Below are positions 1 to 6,368 of a stretch of DNA of 9,542 nucleotides, in pieces. Where the stretch lies: positions 1 to 9,542 of the forward strand of contig JBBDRV010000064.1 of NCBI GenBank assembly GCA_040905285.1, given 5' to 3'. Both the position numbers and the translations under genes were made by a program. Under the pieces are notes generated by a model. It did no database searches, was not told where the DNA came from, and was given only the letters and a program-made list of their open reading frames with translations. Every line of letters begins with the position of its first letter. The first letter of the stretch is position 1. Source of the DNA: JBBDRV01 sp040905285 (GTDB lineage: Bacteria; Bacteroidota; Rhodothermia; Balneolales; Balneolaceae).

Positions 1-894
1 CGTCGTATGCCAGTAAGGCGGAAATTCCGCACCGCCATTTTCACTCCTTCTGTGGTTTATAATGTTAATGACCGGGATGCCGGTATTCCGTTCAACGATC
101 ACATGATCATCGGAAATCATGGCTCCCCGCTCGTCAGGAAAAAAAGATTCATATCCGAGCTGAGCGGCTGTTCTCCAGACGGCATCCACAAGCTGGGGGG
201 CGATTCGGACGGAATACCCTTCTTTGGGAAACCGGGCATCATCACCTCCCACCATATCCAGTAAAATACCAAAGCGGGGACTATAGCCCTCCACAGGCTG
301 ATTCATGCTCCAGTATCTGGAACCGAGAAAATAGTTATCCAGATCCCCGGATTCACCGTAATCCTCTCCATCGAACAGAATGATATCAATACCGACTGGC
401 GGCGGGAATTCACTCAGTATGCGAGCCAGCTCGAGCAGCACAGCGACCCCGCTGCCGCCGTCGTCAGCACCGGGTATGGGGCTGTCCGGTTTATCCGGAT
501 CTTCTTCGGCACGCGGACGGGTGTCCCAGTGGGCAGCCAGCAGGATCCGATTCCTGCTTTGCACGTTGAATGCCGCTATAATATTATGCAGGGGCAGGCT
601 GATTCCGTCATAGCCTGTGTGACTGAATGACTGGACATATACAAATCGTTCTCCTGCATAATTTTCAAGCTGATCCACGAAATAGTCTTTGGCCCGCATG
701 TGACCATCGGAACCGGGGCTTCTTGGTCCGAAATCAACTTGGTCTTCAATAAAGCCGTAAGCATTTTCTGATGAGAACCGGGGGACTTCCCTGCCCTGTT
801 CCTCAAAGCTGAACCGGGGTTCTTCCACGTTCTGGCATGAAGCCGTGAAAAGAAGACTGGAACATGTCAGGATAGTCAGGACATTTCTTCTCAT
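1..894 (-). CDS. M28-family glutaminyl-peptide cyclotransferase-like lipoprotein (3' end beyond window)
   Basis: Reading the minus strand from the ATG at 894 gives 298 codons open to the window edge, so the C-terminus is missing. Residues 1-20 form a short signal peptide ending in TASC, a plausible lipobox, which suggests a lipid-anchored envelope protein. The body matches the animal-type glutaminyl cyclase branch of M28 zinc peptidases, which convert N-terminal Gln to pyroglutamate. Visible motifs are AAHWDTRP (H122, D124), PIPGADDGGSG (D145), LFDGEDYG (E177, D178), LLDMVGGD (D213), SDDH (262-264) and FPPYWHTT (H296). By family analogy D145, D178 and H296 would hold the single zinc, with E177 as acid/base. 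H296 is two codons from the edge, so probably only a few dozen residues are missing. No strong ribosome site precedes the ATG. An aminopeptidase role is possible, but the GED and WHT motifs favour a cyclase. It follows gatA after 143 bases and may have its own promoter. Confidence 0.88.
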   Translation of the reverse strand, partial: MRRNVLTILTCSSLLFTASCQNVEEPRFSFEEQGREVPRFSSENAYGFIEDQVDFGPRSPGSDGHMRAKDYFVDQLENYAGERFVYVQSFSHTGYDGISLPLHNIIAAFNVQSRNRILLAAHWDTRPRAEEDPDKPDSPIPGADDGGSGVAVLLELARILSEFPPPVGIDIILFDGEDYGESGDLDNYFLGSRYWSMNQPVEGYSPRFGILLDMVGGDDARFPKEGYSVRIAPQLVDAVWRTAAQLGYESFFPDERGAMISDDHVIVERNTGIPVINIINHRRSENGGAEFPPYWHTT

Positions 895-910
895 AGATCG
901 TATCTGTTTA

Positions 911-924
911 CCATTCCGGAATGG
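911..924. repeat. 14-bp perfect palindrome upstream of the M28 gene
   Basis: CCATTCCGGAATGG is its own reverse complement. It lies 17 bases upstream of the minus-strand ATG at 894, inside the 143-base gap after gatA. The gap also holds a 10-bp palindrome, GCAGCGCTGC, at 962-971. The position would suit an operator or a small leader hairpin, but one palindrome of this size in a window this long is close to chance expectation. Confidence 0.3.
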
Positions 925-1037
925 ACGGCTGTTTTGGCTGTTGCCTGATCTCTGCCTTTCCGCAGCGCTGCCGGCCACCTGAACAAGTCGCCTCCATGTT
1001 GAATTCCGGTCTTCTGTTTGTGCCAGTCCGAAAACCG

Positions 1038-2567
1038 CTATCCACGGATTTTTTCTACAAGATGACCTGCTCTCAATATTTTTCCTTCGCTGAATTTATC
1101 TCCCATAAACTGGATTCCGACAGGCAAGCCGTCAGAAGAGGATCCCGCAGGTACACTGATGCCGCATATTCCGGCCAGATTCGCAGATGTAGTATAAATG
1201 TCGTTCAGGTACATTTGAACGGGATCATTTAAATTGGATTCCAGGTCAAACGCAGGTGTCGGTGCAGTTGGTGAAACGAGAACATCGACATCAGAAAAAA
1301 CGGAATCGAAATCTTCCTTAATCAGTCTTCGTACCTTTTGAGCTTTTCCGTAATAGGCTTCATAATACCCGGCGCTCAACACATATGTGCCCAGCATGAT
1401 ACGTCTCTTGACTTCGCGTCCGAAGCCTTCTGTTCTCGATTTCTTGTAGAGCCGGACCAGTGGGGAATCTGTTTTTTCAAGTGTCCCGGCCAGTGCGTTT
1501 TTTCCGGCCCGGGGGGCATTTTTCAATTCCTCTTCAATGGCTTCACGTTCTTCTTTCAGCTCTTTTCTCACTTCATTGATATCACCCCTGTGGCCATAGC
1601 GGGTGCCATCATAGCGCGCGAGATTACTGGAAGCTTCAGCCGTAGCCAAAATATAGTATGTGGCTATGCCGTACTTCATATGGGGAAGGTGGACGGGAAC
1701 CAGCCTGATCTTTTTACTTTCCTCAAGATCACCGAGAACATCCTGGGTGATCGCACGAACTTCGTCACTGAGCCCCTCACCGAAATATTCTTCAGGAACC
1801 CCTACCTTCAGCACGGTGTCATCTTCCAGTGATTCGGAAAAGTCGGGCACAGTCACAGTTGATGAGGTATTGTCATGCGGATCATGGCCGGAAATGACGC
1901 TCAGCAAGTCTGCCGCATCCCGTACCGAGGACGTTACAGGACCGATGCAGTCAAAAGAAGAGGCATAAGCCACGAGTCCGTATCTGGAGACCCTGCCGTA
2001 CGTCGGCTTTAATCCGACTACGCCACAATAAGAAGCGGGCTGGCGAATAGATCCTCCCGTATCGGACCCCAGTGCCGAATTGCACATGTCCGCTGCAACA
2101 GCAGCAGCGCTTCCTCCACTGGAACCGCCGGCTACCTTGGCGGGGTTGTGGGGATTGCGGACAGGTCCGTAGATGGTATTCTCATTGGAGGAACCCATCG
2201 CAAATTCATCCATGTTCAACCTGCCGATCAGCAAGGCATCTTCACTGCGAAGCTTTTTGATGACAGTGGCATCGTAGATACTTGTGAAGTTACGGAGTAT
2301 GTTGGAAGCACACGTCGTCTTTACACCTTTTTCACAGATCACATCCTTGATCCCTATGACCGTGCCGGCCAGCCTCCCTGCACTTCCGGCCGTAATTTTC
2401 TTTTGAATATCCTGAGACTGCCGTCTTACAGTGTCTGCGTCAACAGAGATAAATGCATTGATTTCCGGGTTCTTTTCACTGATCCGGCTGATATAACTCT
2501 CGACCAGATCCGGTAAACTCTGCGAGTCATGGAGCCATGGCCTGCGAGTTGAACTGAAATCACTCAT
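1038..2567 (-). CDS. gatA: Asp-tRNA(Asn)/Glu-tRNA(Gln) amidotransferase subunit A
   Basis: This 509-residue protein is the glutaminase subunit of the GatCAB complex. It releases ammonia from glutamine, and GatB uses that ammonia to amidate Glu-tRNA(Gln) and/or Asp-tRNA(Asn) in the cytoplasm. The amidase-signature fold is clear: GIKDVI carries K74, GGSSGGSAAA carries the cis-Ser S149, and GSDTGGSIRQPAS carries the nucleophile S173. These spacings match the Lys-Ser-Ser triad of characterised GatA. The conserved NMDEFAMGSSNE (118-129) and the C-terminal LPVGIQFMG segment, typical of GatA, are also present. Length is normal for the family (about 480-510). The ATG at 2565-2567 shares its A with the tatA TAA (TAATG), so translation is probably coupled to tatA and no separate ribosome site is seen. 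gatB and gatC are not in the window, so the complex genes are dispersed here. Confidence 0.96.
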   Translation of the reverse strand: MSDFSSTRRPWLHDSQSLPDLVESYISRISEKNPEINAFISVDADTVRRQSQDIQKKITAGSAGRLAGTVIGIKDVICEKGVKTTCASNILRNFTSIYDATVIKKLRSEDALLIGRLNMDEFAMGSSNENTIYGPVRNPHNPAKVAGGSSGGSAAAVAADMCNSALGSDTGGSIRQPASYCGVVGLKPTYGRVSRYGLVAYASSFDCIGPVTSSVRDAADLLSVISGHDPHDNTSSTVTVPDFSESLEDDTVLKVGVPEEYFGEGLSDEVRAITQDVLGDLEESKKIRLVPVHLPHMKYGIATYYILATAEASSNLARYDGTRYGHRGDINEVRKELKEEREAIEEELKNAPRAGKNALAGTLEKTDSPLVRLYKKSRTEGFGREVKRRIMLGTYVLSAGYYEAYYGKAQKVRRLIKEDFDSVFSDVDVLVSPTAPTPAFDLESNLNDPVQMYLNDIYTTSANLAGICGISVPAGSSSDGLPVGIQFMGDKFSEGKILRAGHLVEKIRG

Positions 2568-2845
2568 TAAGTCTGTTTGTTGTCGACGTTATCGTTCGAT
2601 TTGCTCTGTTCCGCAGTTTCCGTGCTAACGGTATTGACAGGCTGCTCTTTAACAGTCTGTTCTTTTTTTGTCTCTTCTGGTGTCTTTCCTTCCTCAATTT
2701 CCCTTTTGATATCATCAGAAGCCTTACGGAATTCTTTGATACCCTGGCCCAGTCCCCGGGCCAGTTCAGGAATGCGTTTAGCACCAAACAGCAGAAGCAC
2801 TGCAAGGCCGATTACAATCCACTCTAATCCTCCAAAACTTCCCAT
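2567..2845 (-). CDS. tatA: Sec-independent protein translocase TatA/E family protein
   Basis: This 92-residue protein is the pore-forming or pore-recruited subunit of the twin-arginine translocase, which exports folded proteins across the inner membrane. The layout is typical. A short periplasmic N-terminus is followed by one membrane helix (about residues 8-21). An FGAKRIPE hinge (20-27) leads to the amphipathic helix ARGLGQGIKEFRKA. The C-terminal tail is highly charged (Glu/Lys/Gln rich) and probably disordered. A good ribosome site, AAGAGG at 2854-2859 on the minus strand, lies 8 bases before the ATG; this is the clearest such site in the window and fixes the start. The gene is first in a minus-strand unit with gatA (1-base overlap). 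tatB and tatC are not seen nearby. Whether it is TatA or TatE cannot be told from sequence alone. Confidence 0.93.
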   Translation of the reverse strand: MGSFGGLEWIVIGLAVLLLFGAKRIPELARGLGQGIKEFRKASDDIKREIEEGKTPEETKKEQTVKEQPVNTVSTETAEQSKSNDNVDNKQT

Positions 2846-3037
2846 AAAATAATCCTCTTTTTAAGCGGTTATGTTGAAACAATTAAGAAGAACACCAAGA
2901 TAAAAAATATTTTCCAGACCTTTAGTAAATCGGAAAATAAATTATTCTTTTAAATCGGTGAAATATTTGCTTTTTTCCCCAGCATCTATTTTATAGCTAC
3001 CAGATACAAGGATACGAAATTCAAATAACTTAATGAC
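2846..3037. promoter_or_regulatory. Divergent AT-rich intergenic region between tatA and the DUF2795 gene
   Basis: This 192-base stretch separates two genes that point away from each other, so it should hold both promoters. I see no strong consensus for either. The best plus-strand candidate is TTGCTT at 2967-2972 with TTTATA at 2990-2995 (17-base spacer), which is weak. The region also contains an 8-bp inverted repeat (2908-2915 and 2932-2939) and a direct repeat of TAAATCGG at 2926-2933 and 2951-2958, 25 bases apart. No coding frame here looks real. Confidence 0.5.
2908..2939. repeat. Inverted repeat TATTTTCC / GGAAAATA in the divergent promoter region
   Basis: Perfect 8-bp arms at 2908-2915 and 2932-2939 are separated by 16 bases. 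The right arm partly overlaps the first copy of the TAAATCGG direct repeat (2926-2933). It could be a regulator site for tatA or the DUF2795 gene. Because the arms are short and AT-rich, chance is a fair alternative. Confidence 0.3.
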
Positions 3038-3292
3038 ATGATTTGGACAGTTGAATTAGCAGCGGCATTAGACGACGCACCATTCCCGGCAACAAGAGAA
3101 GAGTTAATCGAATGGGCAGAAAGGAACGGATTGTCTCAGCAGCTTATAGATAATCTTTATGAACTTGATGAAATCGATGAGGGCGAAGACACTATCTATG
3201 AAGGAATTGAAGATATATGGCCGGACTATATCCGGAAAGAGGATTTCTTCCACGGCGAGGAGGATGAAGGCTTTGACTATGACGACGTTTGA
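3038..3292 (+). CDS. DUF2795 family small acidic protein
   Basis: This 84-residue protein matches the small DUF2795 proteins frequent in Bacteroidota and relatives. The hallmarks are an N-terminal MIWTVELAAALDDAPFPAT, then REELIEWAERNG, a helical QQLIDNLYEL, and a C-terminal IYEGIEDIWPDYIRKEDFF. The molecular role of the family is not established to my knowledge. The second half is very acidic (runs of Asp/Glu to the C-terminus), with no signal peptide, membrane helix or metal motif, so a cytoplasmic protein is likely. The start at 3038 is chosen because the conserved MxWTxEL opening begins there; an ATG five bases earlier stops after two codons. No Shine-Dalgarno sequence lies in range, and the leader is A/T-rich. 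It is divergent from tatA and followed, 84 bases on, by a terminator-like hairpin, so it is probably transcribed alone. Confidence 0.9.
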   Translation: MIWTVELAAALDDAPFPATREELIEWAERNGLSQQLIDNLYELDEIDEGEDTIYEGIEDIWPDYIRKEDFFHGEEDEGFDYDDV

Positions 3293-3372
3293 CCAGAGTG
3301 GCGTGTATATAAGTAGGCGAGATTTATTATTATGACGTAATCTGACAGACGTCAGGCTGAGAGTTTCTCCGC

Positions 3373-3408
3373 AAGACGGTTGCATTCTGAATGATTGCAA
3401 CCGTTTTT
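3373..3408 (+). terminator. Rho-independent terminator-like hairpin between the DUF2795 and Omp85 genes
   Basis: ACGGTTGCA at 3376-3384 pairs perfectly with TGCAACCGT at 3396-3404 across an 11-base loop. The stem can extend by a G-T wobble and two A-T pairs (3373-3375 with 3405-3407). A run of five T (3404-3408) follows on the plus strand only, so it would work for plus-strand transcripts. It is well placed to end the DUF2795 transcript. It lies 22 bases upstream of the preferred Omp85 start (GTG 3431) and spans the alternative TTG at 3395, which argues against that longer start. Confidence 0.75.
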
Positions 3409-3430
3409 CATATCCAAAGACGGCAGATCT

Positions 3431-5803
3431 GTGCACCGATACTCCTGGTTTATCACATTATTTATATTCTGTACTGTGCTCTTCGGGAGTGAGAAAGCTT
3501 TTTCTTTTCAGAATCTTGAGCAAATTGATGAAGAAAAGGTTGTCCGGAAAATTCGCTTTACCGGCAATGACAATGTCCGGACGCGAACCCTCCGGTCTCT
3601 TATCCGGACCAGGACAAATCGGGAAATGCTGGGTATCCCCCGCTTTGCCCCCTGGTATTATATTCACCAGCTTACCGGACGATTTGGCGAATCCCCTGTT
3701 TTTCTGAACAGGGAGACAACCGGCAATGATATCGAAAGGATTGAACTGTACTACGAGAATATCGGGTATTTTGAAGCCACAATCGATACATCCATTGTTG
3801 AATACCGTGAGAACCGTGTTGAAGTAACCTTTCTTATTGAGGAAGGGCCCGCGTCCGAGATCAGAACGGTCTCCTATACCGGTCTTCCCGACTTCGAAGA
3901 TATCGAAGCGTCAGAACGTTTTTACGGGGACACGGAACTTGGCCGGTCGGCCCTGGATGATTCTTCGTTCTATGTCGGCAGACAGTACAATGCACAGCAA
4001 TTACGATCTGAACAGTCAAGGATCATCAGTTATCTCAAGAATAACGGATATGCCTCCGTAGGCAGAGATTCCGTTCGGGCTCTCATAAAACGTGACGAAA
4101 CGGATCCGCTCGTCATGGATATACTTTTCCAGATTAATCCGGGCCGCAAGTACGTTTTCGGAGATCTGTTTATCCAGCTTGCAGGTCCTGATGATGATGA
4201 TGATACATACGATGAAACCCGGGTGATTGATGAGGAACCCGATGTGACGGGCGGCAAGTCCATCTATATGGAAAAACAGGAATCGGCCCAAACCAGATTT
4301 AACCTTCTGACCGAACAGATTCTTTTTACGCCCGGAGAAACCTTTAATAATTCGCTCTATCTCCAGAGCGTGAATGAGTTCCAAAACCTGGGCATGCTCA
4401 CGATCCGCGGATTCGGCCTCAGCGAAGACGGATCCATGCAGGATTTTTCGGGAGATCAAATTCCCGTCTATTTCGATCTGCAAACGCTGCCCAAGCATTC
4501 TGTCCGGTCAGAATTTTTTGGAATGCGCCGGTACGGGTTCGGAACGGGGGCAGGTCTGAACTACAGCAACAGCAACCTGTTCGGCAGAGCTGAAAATCTG
4601 ACGCTGGGCTTTAATGCCAATCTGGAAATGGTTACGTCAAGGGAATTCACGAATGACATCACTTTCTTCAACAGCTATCAGGCCCGGGCGGACTATTCGG
4701 TACCCAGACTCAATTTTCCGTTTGCCAGACTGGACAGGCGCCCATTTTTTACCGGAGGGAGAACCCGGTATCAACTGACATACGGTCAGTCCAATCAGCC
4801 CCTGTTTGATATTAATTCCGATGTTCGCTTTAATTTGCGTTACGAGGTATCTCACACTCCCCGTTTTTCAAGTTTCCTCGATTTGATACAGCTGGATATC
4901 ATTGATGCCGATCCTTCCCAGGATTACCTCGATTTTTTACGCGACCAGTTCCGCCGGGAACCGGGGGAGCCGGATGAGGTAGTGGAGGGACGCTTTGAGT
5001 TTCAGCGTATACTGGAGGATTTCCGTCCTCAGTTTTCATCCATCATCCGTTATACATTCCGCAGCCAGAATACCAATCTGATCAAAAGGAATTACGGATA
5101 CTTCAGTGAGTACTCGTTCGCCGTCGGGGGTAATATGCCTTATCTTATCGACCGCCATATATTCAGTCCGGGTGAGATCCAGGGGACCCTGCCCTCCCCT
5201 CTCGGGCTCTCCCAGAACGCCCTGGGCTACAGCCAGTTTTTTAAAACGTCAGCCGACTACAGGAAATACTTTCCGATCGGCCCGGACGCCGTGTTTGCGA
5301 TCCGCGGGTTTGCCGGTTACGCACATCCGTACAATAAAAGTGAAACCATACCCCTGAGCAGGCGTTTTTTTGCGGGGGGCAGTAATGATATCCGGGGATG
5401 GGCTCCCTTCAGACTGGGTCCGGGAGAAATTGAGGCAGACAGTGTGACCGTCAGCGGCGGTGAAATTAAACTGGCTGCATTTACAGAAGTAAGGCAGATT
5501 ATGTTTGAAAATATTCTGAATGCCGACTGGTATCTTGCCTGGTTCACCGATGCCGGCAATATCTGGTATGGCCCCCGAAATGACTTCAATGACGAGGAGC
5601 AGCAGGATTTGCTGGAAGACGGTAAATTTTTCTTTAACCGATTTTATGATCAAATTGCCGTTGGTACCGGTCTCGGCCTGCGGCTGGACTGGGATTTTAT
5701 TGTCGCCCGTGTAGATTTTACATTCAGGGCACATGATCTTCAGCTGGGGTGGTTTAACAACAGGCGTGCCTATTTCAGCTTTGGGATCGGGCACTCTTTC
5801 TAA
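3431..5803 (+). CDS. Omp85 family outer membrane protein (BamA/TamA-like)
   Basis: This is an outer-membrane beta-barrel protein of the family that inserts or translocates other outer-membrane proteins. I prefer GTG at 3431 (790 residues): it gives a clean signal peptide (HRYSWFITLFIFCTVLFG, probable cut after AFS near residue 26). The frame also opens at TTG 3395, but that start sits in a terminator-like hairpin. Mature domains are three POTRA-like repeats, about 33-142 (KIRFTGNDNVRTRTL), 143-250 (ending in a long Ile/Gln helix) and 243-370 (YVFGDLFIQL...FTPGETFNNSLY). An Omp85 barrel of about 420 residues follows. FFAGGSNDIRGW (R655, G656, W657) is the conserved barrel L6 motif, and the C-terminal residue is Phe. 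Odd points: an acidic insertion with five Asp (254-258) in POTRA 3 and a long charged loop in the barrel. It heads a likely unit with the next two genes. BamA and TamA cannot be separated firmly; no skp or uppS neighbour is seen, and the RGW form is TamA-like. Confidence 0.9.
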   Translation: MHRYSWFITLFIFCTVLFGSEKAFSFQNLEQIDEEKVVRKIRFTGNDNVRTRTLRSLIRTRTNREMLGIPRFAPWYYIHQLTGRFGESPVFLNRETTGNDIERIELYYENIGYFEATIDTSIVEYRENRVEVTFLIEEGPASEIRTVSYTGLPDFEDIEASERFYGDTELGRSALDDSSFYVGRQYNAQQLRSEQSRIISYLKNNGYASVGRDSVRALIKRDETDPLVMDILFQINPGRKYVFGDLFIQLAGPDDDDDTYDETRVIDEEPDVTGGKSIYMEKQESAQTRFNLLTEQILFTPGETFNNSLYLQSVNEFQNLGMLTIRGFGLSEDGSMQDFSGDQIPVYFDLQTLPKHSVRSEFFGMRRYGFGTGAGLNYSNSNLFGRAENLTLGFNANLEMVTSREFTNDITFFNSYQARADYSVPRLNFPFARLDRRPFFTGGRTRYQLTYGQSNQPLFDINSDVRFNLRYEVSHTPRFSSFLDLIQLDIIDADPSQDYLDFLRDQFRREPGEPDEVVEGRFEFQRILEDFRPQFSSIIRYTFRSQNTNLIKRNYGYFSEYSFAVGGNMPYLIDRHIFSPGEIQGTLPSPLGLSQNALGYSQFFKTSADYRKYFPIGPDAVFAIRGFAGYAHPYNKSETIPLSRRFFAGGSNDIRGWAPFRLGPGEIEADSVTVSGGEIKLAAFTEVRQIMFENILNADWYLAWFTDAGNIWYGPRNDFNDEEQQDLLEDGKFFFNRFYDQIAVGTGLGLRLDWDFIVARVDFTFRAHDLQLGWFNNRRAYFSFGIGHSF

Positions 5804-5816
5804 CTAATTTCCGATT

Positions 5817-6368
5817 ATGTTATATAAAAGATCAGTGGAAAAAATAAAAAACCAGGGTTCCATTATACTGAAATCCAGTTTTTTATCGACGCTATCCCCT
5901 CTTCAGCGTTATGAATTTCTACAGTTTTGCCACCGCAGGGAATACATTGAAGGAGAATATATTTACTACCAGAACGATCCTGGAACCGGGTTGTATTTCA
6001 TTGAAAACGGACAGGTCCAGCTGCTGGTGGAACAGGCGGGAAGTGAACAGAGGAAGCAGGAACTGATGTTCAGCATCAGCCAGGGAGAACGTTTTGGAGA
6101 ATTCTCCGTCGGATATGATGTGCGGCGGATGTGTTCTGCCAGGTGCCTGTCCGACTGTGTATTACTGGGATTTTTTAAACCGGATTTTGAAACACTAAAA
6201 AAGCGTCAGCCGGACATTGCCGTAAAATTCCTCGAATCACTGACAAATCTGGTTGTAAAACAGCTCGACAGCACAACACGTAAACTGGAGGAATCCGCGG
6301 ATATTCTTACTGCATTTAAAGTCAGGATCAGTTCAACCTATGATGACGACGTGAAGAAGCAAATCTGA
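5817..6368 (+). CDS. Cyclic nucleotide-binding domain protein without a DNA-binding domain
   Basis: This 183-residue protein is a single Crp/PKA-type sensor domain. Residues about 20-140 show the beta-roll pattern: FLSTLSPLQRYEFLQF helix, the REYIEGEYIYYQND strand pair, GLYFIENGQVQLLV, and the phosphate-binding cassette region ERFGEFSVGYDVRRMCSA. The cassette keeps GE and an Arg nine residues after the Glu, but Met-Cys replaces the usual small residues just after that Arg, so ligand binding is uncertain. The rest (about 140-183) is a helical tail with many charged residues (NLVVKQLDSTTRKLEES) that could dimerise. There is no helix-turn-helix, so it is not a normal Crp-type regulator; it may act through protein contacts. 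The gene begins 13 bases after the Omp85 stop, and its TGA directly abuts the rlmD ATG, so the three are probably cotranscribed. No strong ribosome site is visible. The partner and role are unknown. Confidence 0.85.
   Translation: MLYKRSVEKIKNQGSIILKSSFLSTLSPLQRYEFLQFCHRREYIEGEYIYYQNDPGTGLYFIENGQVQLLVEQAGSEQRKQELMFSISQGERFGEFSVGYDVRRMCSARCLSDCVLLGFFKPDFETLKKRQPDIAVKFLESLTNLVVKQLDSTTRKLEESADILTAFKVRISSTYDDDVKKQI

Noticed and set aside
1338..1832. 164-codon plus-strand frame opposite gatA
   Set aside because: Entirely opposite gatA codons; Phe-rich composition typical of a shadow frame.
3288..3317. Bacteroidota-type promoter (TTTG at 3288, TAAGTAGG at 3310) for the Omp85 gene
   Set aside because: The -7 element departs from TAnnTTTG at two fixed positions and part of the -33 element is in the DUF2795 stop region; too weak to annotate.
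3395..3430. N-terminal 12-residue extension of Omp85 from TTG 3395
   Set aside because: It lies within a terminator-like hairpin and places extra residues, including Lys, Asp and Arg, in front of an otherwise clean signal peptide. GTG 3431 fits better.
4016..4498. 160-codon minus-strand frame inside the Omp85 gene
   Set aside because: Antisense to the POTRA-coding region, with no known motif; its Ile run is the mirror of the GAT repeat.
5249..5794. 181-codon minus-strand frame inside the Omp85 gene
   Set aside because: Fully antisense to a well-supported gene, with no recognisable domain and a composition expected of a mirrored frame.
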